DNA from: Limnoperna fortunei | Taxonomy: Eukaryota > Mollusca > Bivalvia > Mytilida > Modiolidae | Assembly (NCBI GenBank): GCA_944474755.1 | Contig: OX104113.1 | Coordinates: 65,120,074-65,184,073, forward strand | DNA: 64,000 nucleotides | Direction of reading: 5' to 3' | Shown: piece by piece, positions 1-10,400 of the stretch | How the letters are laid out: every line of letters begins with the position of its first letter | Position numbering within the stretch: position 1 is the first letter of the stretch | Position numbers and translations under genes: made by a program | Notes under the pieces: model-generated | Told to the model about the DNA's origin: nothing | What the model saw: only the letters and a program-made list of their open reading frames with translations | The model's database searches: none

Positions 1-1530
1 CGGCCTCAGCTCCAGAACCATCGTTTTCATTAAGAAACCGCATGCCAGCATGCAGGGATGAAACTTAACAGTCGCCCAGTCGCCAATGCGAGTAGAATTT
101 TTGTTGGGCGACCAAATGCCTGTGTCTAGATCGCCCAGTTGGCGAACGTAACAAGTGAACGCATTTTGCGTTATACATTTCAAGTTTTGTCCCTTAAAAA
201 TGTTATTGGCAATATTTCGCGCGTATAGGATATTTGGTGAAGTGGCGTAATTATAATCCAGATCGGGAATAGATAGAACAAGTTAATTGACATATGCGTC
301 AGGAATCGTCTTGAAATATTTTACGTGACATTTTTTGTCAAAGGGGAATAATCAAAACCGCCTATGCTGATTCCCACCTGACTTATCTTTGTCAATAGGA
401 TACCATCATGGAGTAAAACTGGCGGAAACCAGTACAAAGCAAATAAATTACGAAAATCACCGGAGTTAATATGATTTCGATTCCGGAGGTTTTAAATACG
501 ATGTTTCGTATTAACTGTCAAGATTAAAACACAATAATAATACTTAGTATTTTGGAAATAACTTTTAGCATATTAATTAAATTACAATAACATATCACTT
601 ACAATTTTTTAAAGAATTTATAATAGCGCATTTTACATTGAATATACATATTTTTGCAATGATGTCATTTTCTACTTCTTGTTCAAAACAAAGAAAGATT
701 AAATTTATTGTACATTTTAAATATAGAAAACAGTCATTGTTTTGTTTAATGCAAAACAAGACAGATAACACATAAACTTAAATCCTACTCATTATCATAG
801 CAAGTTTATAGTTTAAATATCAATTATTTATGAAAAAAAAAACATAAAACAAATACAATAGCACTCTATAGATTGTAGCTATTTCCATCATACATTTGTC
901 ATGTTTGTGTGTGCATTGTTAGCATCTGTGGCAGTCTTTTCTGTCTTACAAATCTTAAATCTAGAATGAAAATGCATATGGGTGGACATTTTCCTGCATA
1001 CTTAAAATGGAAATAAGTTAATTTGTTTTATAAATTCCTAATATTGAAGAATAAAGGTAGCTAAAAATGCCAGAAATGTAGGATTTTGAGTCAAATAGCC
1101 GGTAGCTTTGGGGGGGGAGGGAGGTTCCTACATTCTGAGAGATAATCTTAATTTCTCATGTTTCTGGAAAACAAAATACAAGCGTCCAACAGACTCAAAT
1201 ATCTAATTATGTATGTAGTGATTCAAGGTAGGTAGTAACAATATCAAAACAAGACAATTACTTCTGAATTCATGTACACAAGCAAATTTGTACACATGAT
1301 CATATAATTTATAGTTAAAACACACTTGCGCTGAAAAAAGTTGGGCCCCTAACTATATTGTTGGGCTCCTGGAATTTTTCAGGCCAGGGGCCCAGCTGGC
1401 TACTGCAGGAAAAAAGTTAAGCTCTATCCCTGGCATGTCGTAATAAGATTGAATTACCTCCCTTTAACAATTTAAATTGTACAAAACGAATTTATAACTA
1501 CGACCCACGATCGCGTCTTTTGAAAAAAAA
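1..1530. other. Gene-free stretch
   Basis: I see no exon with convincing splice sites and no long reading frame. The stretch is AT-rich. It holds a run of G near 1,110 and, at about 1,330-1,437, a piece rich in GGGCCC-like words that resembles a common dispersed molluscan repeat. That resemblance is recognised from memory only. Confidence 0.4.
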
Positions 1531-1717
1531 TACTAATCCACAACTAAATCAGTCATTGAAATCGATATTTCCAATAGATTTATCAATTTTTCTATGTCAC
1601 AAGACCAATTTTTAGACCTCACCCCCTCTAAAATTTTCTCAACAGATTTGCATGAATCACAAAAATGGCCCAAGAGCGACCCAAAAAACCGGAAATCAGG
1701 AAAAATCCGGAAAACTT

Positions 1718-2220
1718 TCACCCATGTATATATATTTTTAAAAGATGTAAATCTCTAAGTGTACAAGATTCTTTTAAATATAAACAAATATTCTTAAGTT
1801 CTTGTGTTGTATTAGGATTAAGGAGACGATTGATAGTCTCCATAGGAGTCTCATTTAAATCTTTATTAAATAAAGTAAAAAATTTACCTCTAATTTTGTT
1901 ATATAGGGGACAGTCAATTAAAAAATGAGGTTCATCTTCAACTTTGTCATTGCATGATATACAGAATCTTTCATTTGCAGGAGCTGTTTCAATAGCTAAT
2001 GAGTGTGCACTTAGTCTAAGTTTTGTCAAATATGATCTTAGATATTAATATTAAACTTGAGATACTGTTGAAGTTCAAAATTTTGGATAATTTTGCTTTA
2101 GAATCTCAGTTTTCCTGAGTCACTATTTTTTATGTGATTTAAGTGATTCATAAGTCTATTTGAATAGTAAGTTTTAATTTCTTTCTCGAATTGTACATGA
2201 GAAAGTTCCAGTGTATTCAT
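1718..2220 (-). pseudogene. C-terminal remnant of a non-LTR retrotransposon reverse transcriptase
   Basis: The minus strand reads a protein tail typical of the end of LINE-type polyproteins. A piece with LTKLR-like spacing (here MTKLRLSAHSLAIE) is followed by a Cys-rich knuckle, CISC, then EDEPHFLIDCPLY and a basic R. The pattern Cys-x2-Cys, His, Cys next to HFL..CP.Y is well known after the RT domain of several non-LTR clades. Upstream, 2,220 down to about 2,040, the same protein continues in another frame with an in-frame stop after GKLRF. The piece is therefore frame-broken and only the last ~170 residues remain. No RT catalytic motif or endonuclease is present. The clade cannot be named from this fragment. 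Confidence 0.6.
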
Positions 2221-2369
2221 ATTAAATAATGTTTTTAAATCTTCTACCGATTTCCCAAAAGATAGAGTTTTTAATTTTTAGTTTTTTAAAAACTGATCTT
2301 AGCAAGTCGTGAACATACTCATTATACTAAATGCCAAACCCCTTTGGAAACAAATTTTTGCTTGCATGT

Positions 2370-2880
2370 TTTTACTATTCTATATTTTACCTTTTTATTA
2401 CGAAAATTCAGTAGAAAAAATGTAGATACGATAACCAGTCCATGTTTTATAATATGTCTCTGTTGTTTAGTTGTTACAAATCGTCCTTGACTTTTGCTAC
2501 GGGAATTTTACATGTAATAAGTCAGCCATTTTTCATTCTTAAGGGACCTTACGATGTTTACAAATATTTGTCTGCTTTCGCGATGTTCAATGGTATTTGG
2601 ACAAACAGCGAGATTTTCCTGCGTCAACTGCAGACGACATCACCCAAAGGATTTCAAGTAGACAACAATCGATTGTTCCTAAAGTACACTTCCATTCTAA
2701 GGTCAAATTTTAGTATGGAAAATCACCCTTTCAAAATTTAAAAACTGTCATATTTCAAAACGCTGAATAAATCGAGGAAATAATTATTGATTTCAAAAAG
2801 TACCCTTCTTGATCTACAAAAGGAGCATAAGCTGAACCATACTCGGTAAGCAGTTTTCATTTTTCATGCAAAAAACCCTC
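2370..2880 (+). repeat. Unnamed dispersed repeat family, copy 1
   Basis: This stretch aligns by eye with 9,100-9,460 on the same strand and 11,205-11,640 on the opposite strand. Shared blocks, in order, are a TTACGAAAAT/ATACGATAAC region, a block reading AGCGAGATTTTCCTGCG (CCGCGAGACTTT in the other copies), a block around GATCTACAAAAGGAGCATAAG, and the end GGTAAGCAGTTTTCAT. A 99-codon open frame at 2,442-2,741 falls inside it. That frame is not kept open in the other copies, so I do not call it a gene. Terminal inverted repeats and target duplications were not found, and the class is unknown. Confidence 0.55.
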
Positions 2881-3400
2881 TCCACAATACGTCAACACTT
2901 AGTATAAATGATTCTATCCCCTTAAGTCTTTTATAGTTTTTAAGTATAAGATATCAATGGCAATGACAATCTAGATGTCAAATTGAGCTTTTGTAACAGC
3001 TGCATGAGCCTGCTCTCCTTTTACTGCAAGGCACTTAACACCATAAACAAAATCAGGACCCATTACCTGGGCAGACTTTCTATATTATACAGCCCCAACA
3101 TGAGGATATATTTCTGATTACCTGTTCGCCCTGGGTCGTTTCGCACCTATAAAGTGAGTCGTTTCGCCCTGGGTCTTTTCGCTCCTCTAAATAAATACAA
3201 TGTGTATCTTTAAACAATAAAGCTGATTCACTGAATAATTAAGCGCCAGGGTCCCCTTATTTAACTTTAGGGGACCCTTATTATTTAGAAGCCCCAAATC
3301 ATCATAAGGATTTTAGAGTTAGTTAGGGTTGTTAGGGGTTATGGTTAGGGCAAGTAGTAAATTAATGTATATGTAGTTGGTCCCCTAAACTAAGTAAAAA

Positions 3401-3607
3401 TTAGGCCGAAAAGTGGATGAACTTCATCATGAAGACCTGAGCATATCCTTCATCGTCACGGTCTTGGATGATATAAGAAGTGTCTGTGTGCAAATCTGCT
3501 TCTACATATGTATCGCCATCTACATTGTATTCTTTCAAGGGTTTACCATCAACTAATATTGAAAACGAGAATGCGGACTCAGTTTCCATTTTAAATACAC
3601 GCGGCAA
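3401..3607 (-). CDS. Small conserved-looking ORF, copy A
   Basis: This is a minus-strand reading frame of up to 68 codons. The likely start is the ATG at 3,587-3,589 (METESAFSF...), because the upstream codons lack an ATG. The peptide contains FSILVDGKPLKEY followed by GDTYVEA. That spacing (DGKP-x-x-EY, then G-x-TYVE) resembles a small beta-rich domain seen in some phage and viral proteins, but this is a weak memory match. The frame runs to a stop at 3,401. A CAG/GTC junction just before FMMKF could mark an exon end, though it is a poor donor. The DNA is nearly identical in the tandem neighbour, so conservation there is not evidence of selection. It may be one exon of a larger gene or not expressed. 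Confidence 0.35.
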   Translation of the reverse strand: MPRVFKMETESAFSFSILVDGKPLKEYNVDGDTYVEADLHTDTSYIIQDRDDEGYAQVFMMKFIHFSA

Positions 3608-4147
3608 CTTGGAACTTGTCTGTTTCCTGTATCCCCGGTGATCTAAAAAGAGTCTTGATAAACCCGACTTAATAGCAACAACCGATAACTAAACAGAGAG
3701 AAAAACACGTTTAAATTCAATTCAAATGATTTTATTGATAAAAATACATCTTAAGATGATCATTTGAGAAGAAGAAGAATATTTTATTTACAAAAACATT
3801 TTTGCGCCCCAAAGGAGCTGAACATAAGGAGAAGGGTGTCGGGTCGTGTCGCCCCGATTACCTGTTCCATGTTCGCCCTGGGTCGTTTCGCACCTATAAA
3901 GTGAGTCGTTTCTCCCTGGGTCTTTTCGCTCCTCTAAATAAATACAATGTGTATCTTTAAACAATAAAGCTGATTCACTGAATAATTAAGCGCCAGGGTC
4001 CCCTTATTTAACTTTAGGGGACCCTTATTATTTAGAAGCCCCAAATCATCATAAGGATTTTAGAGTTAGTTAGGGTTGTTAGGGGTTATGGTTAGGGCAA
4101 GTAGTAAATTAATGTATATGTAGTTGGTCCCCTAAACTAAGTAAAAA

Positions 4148-4354
4148 TTAGGCCGAAAAGTGGATGAACTTCATCATGAAGACCTGAGCATATCCTTCAT
4201 CGTCACGGTCTTGGATGATATAAGAAGTGTCTGTGTGCAAATCTGCTTCTACATATGTATCGCCATCTACATTGTATTCTTTCAAGGGTTTACCATCAAC
4301 TAATATTGAAAACGAGAATGCGGACTCAGTTTCCATTTTAAATACACGCGGCAA
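4148..4354 (-). CDS. Small conserved-looking ORF, copy B
   Basis: The translated peptide is identical to the ORF 747 bases to the left, with the likely ATG at 4,334-4,336. The flanks are nearly identical too, so promoter and splice context, if any, were duplicated with it. Function is unknown and the same reservations apply. Confidence 0.35.
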   Translation of the reverse strand: MPRVFKMETESAFSFSILVDGKPLKEYNVDGDTYVEADLHTDTSYIIQDRDDEGYAQVFMMKFIHFSA

Positions 4355-4831
4355 CTTGGAACTTGTCTGTTTCCTGTATCCCCGGTGATCTAAAACGAGT
4401 CTTGATAAACCCGACTTAATAGCAACAACCGATAACTAAACAGAGAGAAAAACACGTTTAAATTCAATTCAAATGATTTTATTGATAAAAATACATCTTA
4501 AGATGATCATTTGAGAAGAAGAAGAATATTTTATTTGCAAAAACATTTTTGCGCCCCAAAGGAGCTGAACATAAGGAGAAGGGTGTCGGGTCGTGTCGCC
4601 CCGATTACCTGTTCCATGTTCGCCCTGGGTCGTTTCGCACCTATAAAGTGAGTCGTTTCTCCCTGGGTCTTTTCGCTCCTCTAAATAAATACAATGTGTA
4701 TCTTCAAACAATAAAGCTGATTCACTGAATAATTAAGCGCATTTTCGCAAAATTATATTCGAACTTTGTGTATAAAAATTATAACAATTTTAATTTGACT
4801 AATTTCATTTGTTTATTACTTCATCAAAATA

Positions 4832-5073
4832 CACGATAAAGACCTCTTGTAGATTTTCGAAAAAGAGTAGGCTCATGGTAGCGGCTACAATAGGCTAAAT
4901 TCTCCGCCCCTACCCAAAACTCCATACTTTTCCAGTGGTAGTATATATTGTGTTCCCTGTGTCCCATCCCACCATTATTTTCCGTTGATTAATTGTTTGT
5001 TAACTTGTTTCTCGTCAGTCCCTGAATATAGCTGAAATACTGCTCACCAATCAGTCGATCGATCGATCAATCG

Positions 5074-5107
<34 letters not shown>

Positions 5108-5200
5108 CCAGTCAGTCAGTCAGTCAGTCAGTCAGTCAGTCAGTCAGTCAATCAATCAATCAATCAATCAATCAAGCATTCAATCAATGAAGCAAGCTAG

Positions 5201-5248
<48 letters not shown>
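4832..5248 (+). repeat. Dispersed element ending in a CAAT/CAGT microsatellite
   Basis: The body starts CACGATAAAGACC and runs through GTAGCGGCTACAA, TTCTCC, GTCCCATCCC and CCTGAATATAGC. It then passes into (CAAT)n, (CAGT)n and (CAAT)n from about 5,046 to 5,247. A second copy of the body lies at 7,680-7,870. A body followed by a simple tetranucleotide tail is common in molluscan genomes. The name of the family is not known to me. Confidence 0.7.
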
Positions 5249-5254
5249 CATAAA

Positions 5255-6340
5255 AACCTATAAATAAATTTTGCGAGAATACTGAATTTTGATTGGCTGG
5301 AAAATATTTTCTATCAGAGGATGGAAAACAAATTTGATCGTCATGGAGACACGCGCCATTTGACGTCATATATTACTCCACTGGAAACTAACAGTTTTGT
5401 TGATTTCTTTTTTTAAAAATTTTCAGTTACAAAAATCAAATTGTTGAGTTTATTCTATTGTTTGAAATTATTTATAAGTATTAAGTGTTATCCCTCGATG
5501 GAGAAAATATTTTTTTGTAGTTAATCCTTAAATGGAAAAATGTCTAAAATGGCTTTTTATCTGAAACTATCAAATCATTTCAAGATATTACAACTCTGAA
5601 TATAGTATTTTAAATCAAATCCAACAAATATCTGAAACTATTGAACATGTTAAAACCAAACAGCAATATTAATTGCATAGATCTCAATACAGATAATGAT
5701 GTAATGCCTCTTGAAAATTGAAATTTACAGGGCTTAGTGAAACAACAACGAAAAGACCATCTTCATTGCCTTATTTTATAAATGAAGTTGATACTGCCAT
5801 AGCCCCCCCCCCCCCTCTCTTTGCTTACTCTTTGTGTATCATAATAAATCAAAGGGCAAATGCACTTTACGTCAGGAATCACAGAAAGATTCTTCAGTAT
5901 GAATATCTGAAAAGCTAGTAAAATAAGGTTGCAGTCGAATACGCATTGCCACACCTGTGTGTTGATTCACATGTGATCAATGTGGCGTAGGTTCTTCGCC
6001 ATTTGGGGCACGTTTCACCTTAATGTATGAACGAAGGAAACTAATTGTTTGAAGTATTAGTTACACTTATCTTTACATCACTTGCACACAAAAGTACTTT
6101 ACATTCATTTATATATAATACATTTAAAATAAGCTCAAGTTAGTGCCTTCTGTCTATATCTTGACTTGTATTAAGTTGCCCTAATATTAAATGGTCAAAA
6201 ACTATCGTTTATTTGCTTGCATACACGTAGGCAATTAGATAATTAGAGATCTTTTAGTTTCCAATATGTTAAAAAAGAGTTGGGAATATTATTTATCAAA
6301 AAGAATTCAGCATAATAATTCATAGTAGTGGCTAAGAGAT
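5255..6340. other. Gene-free stretch
   Basis: I see only short frames with no supporting splice sites. There is a run of about 12 C near 5,804-5,815 and otherwise AT-rich sequence. Nothing further can be supported. Confidence 0.4.
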
Positions 6341-6344
6341 TAAG

Positions 6345-6485
6345 ATTCTTAGTCATCTAAGTATTGATCACCGGCTTGTCAACAACAGGGTTGCCTAGTC
6401 CGAGAATCCTCTGCTGTCCATCGCAAGAGAAAAGAGTGCGATAATGTAGATGAAAATGGCGCTAAACTAAATTCAAACAAACTGA
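6345..6485 (+). repeat. Degenerate SINE fragment
   Basis: The end reads GATGAAAATGGCGCTAAAC followed by AAATTCAAACAAAC. This is the tail style seen in the clearer SINE copies of this window (GTGGCGTTAAAC, then CAAACAAAC, near 17,040). The upstream part is too diverged to show a tRNA-like head. Confidence 0.45.
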
Positions 6486-7001
6486 TACTGATTTATAGTA
6501 AGATAGCCTACTATAAATGAAAACATATTTCATTCATAAAAATTATTCCTCATAATAATTTATAGTTTACATGCTTATTAAACATTCAAACGTTCGATCT
6601 GTGCTAATCGGTCATGCATGTGACTGTTATCCTTGTGAAAGCCGGCTTACTATTTCTCTCAAATTCATGTTCACGATGCATAACCATAGATAACATAAGC
6701 TTTCATATGGTTAGCTGACCATAATTTTAGATTATAGATCATAATCCTAGATTATGATTTTCCCATGCCATATTAGCGAAGTTCTACTCCATTTATACGC
6801 AACTCATGTCACAAGCGATGGTCTGTTGTTTCTACCCCCTACCTAAATTTTCCTTTCCATTTTTGTCGATGTATAGCACTTAAACCATACGGACCCTTTA
6901 TTAGAAATAAATAAGGTATCAATTTGCCATTTTGTTTTTGATACAGAATATCACAGTAAGCATTTGGCGAATCCCTTTATTTACATACTAACCCTATAAA
7001 T

Positions 7002-7222
7002 TCGGTAATAAATGCCAGTACATTGTTACGGACTTTATCGGTAATTTACCTACCGAAAGATAAATTATGTGATGAATTCCAGTACATTGTTACTGACTTT
7101 ATCTGTAATTTACCTACCGAAAGATAAATTCGGTGATAAATGCCAGAACATTGTTACTCACGTTATCGGTAATTTACCTACAGAAAAGTAAATTCGGTGA
7201 TAAATGCCAGTACGTTATTAGT
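7002..7222 (+). repeat. 64-bp tandem repeat, about 3.4 copies
   Basis: The unit runs from CGGTAATAAATGCCAGTAC through TTACCTACCGAAAGATAAAT. It recurs at roughly 7,066, 7,130 and 7,194 with scattered substitutions. It lies some 240 bases upstream of the first proposed exon of the small spliced gene. Confidence 0.8.
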
Positions 7223-7457
7223 TGAATTAAACATCTGCTTTAATTATTGACAAAACGAATGTCTTTCACATCGAGTACTGAAAAAAAACGAACTAAACAG
7301 GTTTAACGTATCAGTGATATGTTCGACTTAATGTAGCCGTTCCTGGCGTTGCGTTTATAACGATGTAGCTTCTGATTGGACGTCTACAACAATTAGCCTT
7401 ACTTCCAATATTATGACGTTACATGGAAACGATCACAACCACAGATGCGGCGCCATC

Positions 7458-10400
7458 ATGACTGCCATGATAGCGCTCGTTAATCTTGTTATTGTGATTA
7501 TATGCCAGCCATGGTTAGTTGAGCCACCAACTGAAATTTTGGGGCAAGTTTATGTAGCTGCTATATTTAAATAATTAAATATGTGGATATGTCTCTATTC
7601 TTACAGTTGTCAGATCAAAATAAAGAAAGCCCGACTACGGAATGTAGTAAACAACTCGTTTAGAGTATACTACGCTCTTTTCACGATAAAGACCCCTGAT
7701 GTAGATATAGAAAGAGAGTAAGCGCATTGTAGCGACTACAACATGCTTAATTCTCCAGTAGAAGTTTAATTTTGTTCCCGACGGTCCATCCCTTTTCCTG
7801 CTGATTTATAGATAGGTAACTTGTCCTCGTCCTGAATATAGCACAAATATTGCATACAATAATTCAAAAGAACAAAAACATATCGCTAACATGACTAAAA
7901 TTGAAAAACCTTCGGTTCCAGAATAAATTGCATTTAAATACTTATAATTTTGTGTGTGTGTGTGTGTGTGTATACTTCACAAAGAAAATTAGTAAATTGG
8001 TCGTAAACTGCCGGTGTTGTAAAACACGTTGTTGTTACTTTTTTCAGAACGGCTCAAGTACACACACTGAACCCGGCTGATTTGGAATTTATATTAAATG
8101 AGGTAAGTTATGTAAATATTTTTTTTTGCATTTTGAGAAATTATCTATATGCTACGAATAAGCTTCTGGAAAGAGACTTCGTCCTGATTATACGAACGGT
8201 CGCTAAAATCTTTTGTAGCAAGCAACGGAGCATTTCTTTTGTCGAAAATTCCATATATATGGACATCCAACACCGTAATCCAACCCTCTCATCACTAAGC
8301 TAATAGAGATATCCAATAACACAGCGAATGGGGTAGGTTATGAATCTACTGTGGTAACCCAAGTAGTCCCCGAAGGCGTTCAACTTTTAAAAAATTCGTA
8401 ATCATAATTTTTATTCCGTTAAAAAAGATTTTACTAAATATAGTTTTTTCTTTCATTGATAAAAACTGTATGCTAGGACATTATCAAATAGTTCAATAAT
8501 TGCTCACAAATACGTGTCGCAAAAAACTATCAGTCACGACTCTCCCCACATCTAACATTTCATTTGTGTCAACTTAATATAATAATTATTGTCTTACAAT
8601 TACATAATTTTAGGATGAGAGTACTATTGCTTGGAAGGATACCATCACTGTGTTAGGAATTATATGTCTAATTTTGTATAGCTGTTACCAACATGTACTG
8701 ATGAAAAAGGAATTAAAGGTTAGTTGCTGAATAAGAGAATTATAGCTTAACACCAAAAAATTTTACTTCATATTTTTATAAGCAACAGAAAAACTGTAAT
8801 AAATTTATAAAGCTGTTTGCAAATAAAAAGTATAAAGTAGCAATATTAATATTTTTTTTATTTTGTATTTACAGAAATAAAAGAAATACTAGATAAATGC
8901 TATGAAGACCACGAAAAAGTGATGGAGATCGCTGGATTCTACAGAGGTATTGTGTTTTAGGTGTAACTTATGTTTTATTCTAATATGACGTCCTTCAAAC
9001 GCTTTGGAAACACACCTCTATTTAAATATTCAACAAAATACGGCTGTTCCAGCAATTTCAAAAACCCCCGTGTGTTGATGTTTTTGCTTTAAAATTTATT
9101 TTATTTTGTACCTTTGTAAGAAAATCCAATAGATAACATGTTTTCACGATAACAAGTCCATTTTCTATTCTATGCCTTTATTGTTTACATGTTACAAGTC
9201 TTCCTTGACTTTAGCTACGTTGTGTTTTCAAGGGACGTTGCGTTGTTTACAATGACGTTCAATGCAAACCGCGAGACTTTTCCCGCCCCCACCACAAACG
9301 AATTTACCGTTACGTATCAAAATGAAAACGCAACCGAATTTCAAAATGTTGATTAATTGTGGAAAATAACTGTCGATTTAAATTTGCACCATTGTGGATC
9401 TAAAACAGAAGCATAAGATCGACCAAATGGGTAAGCGGTTTTCATTTCTCACGCAAACACAACAACACATGAACAGTCCCAGACACGCCACACGGCGACT
9501 GATGAAATGAAGCATTTAATTTTGTCGTTCTTTGTTTTGATTGTTAAATTTTATTTTAAATGTTAATAAAAATGTTTGTTTGTTTTTAATTTATATTTCT
9601 TCGTTTTTTTTTCTACTAAGTTTTACACGAGAAATATAATAATTTCGAAACAAGGGAGGTTCTTGGAAATTGGAATAGCCAAAATTAACCTTTACCTAGG
9701 TAGTCGCGAAATGTAAAATTTCTGTATTTTCATATCAGAATCGAAATAATTCATGGCTGCCCCAATTTTATGGATTATTTAAATATGGGTAAGCATTATA
9801 TTCATGATATTTTACCATTCGCTAACGCTCATGGCAAAATATTCATGAATATAATGCCTACCCATATTTAAATAATCCATAAAATTGGGGCAGCCATGAA
9901 TTATTTCTTAAACATTAGCTGTCTTGTTTACCGTTATTAATAGACTTAGTAATATGAGTACACATACTGTAGTACACTGAAAATTATTGAAGAATCTAAA
10001 GGTTAACAATCACATTGATAATTGCTATAAGTGGTGTTTTGTCTACAATTAGTGTTGTTTTGTGTGGTAGTGTTTGTCTACTAGACATGGTGTTCTGCCT
10101 ACTAGTAATTACATGTGTATGTTTTGTTTTTTTTTGTCTACGAGCTGTGGTGTTTTGTCAATTGTTTTGTTTTGTCTACTAGAAGATGGTTTTGGTGTTT
10201 TGTCTACGAGAAATGGTGTTTTGTCAATTGTTTCGTTTTGTCTATTAGAAGATGTGTTTGGTGTTTAATCTACTAGAAGTGGTGTTTTGTCAATTGTTTT
10301 GTCTACTACTAATCTTGTTTTGTCAATTATTTTATTTGCTACCAGCCTTGTTTTGTCAATTATGGATGGTGTTATGGACAGTAGTTGGGTGTATACATAT

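Larger units (their letters stand above)
3118..4740. repeat. 747-bp tandem duplication, two full copies plus a partial third
   Basis: The sequence from GTTCGCCCTGGGTCG onward starts near 3,124, again near 3,871 and again near 4,618, an exact 747-base step. The third copy stops near 4,740 after AATTAAGCGC. The two full copies differ at only a few positions (for example AAAAGAG against AAACGAG), so the duplication is recent or an assembly duplicate. Each unit has a perfect 9-bp hairpin, GGGTCCCCT with AGGGGACCC (3,249-3,277 and 3,996-4,024), and a small minus-strand ORF. Interspersed TTAGGG-like words lie near 3,320-3,350. Confidence 0.9.

Noticed and set aside
2442..2741. 99-codon plus-strand frame
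   Set aside because: It is part of a dispersed non-coding repeat whose other copies are not open.
3310..3355. TTAGGG-like words, possible interstitial telomere
   Set aside because: There are only three or four interrupted matches, too few and too irregular to support telomeric origin.
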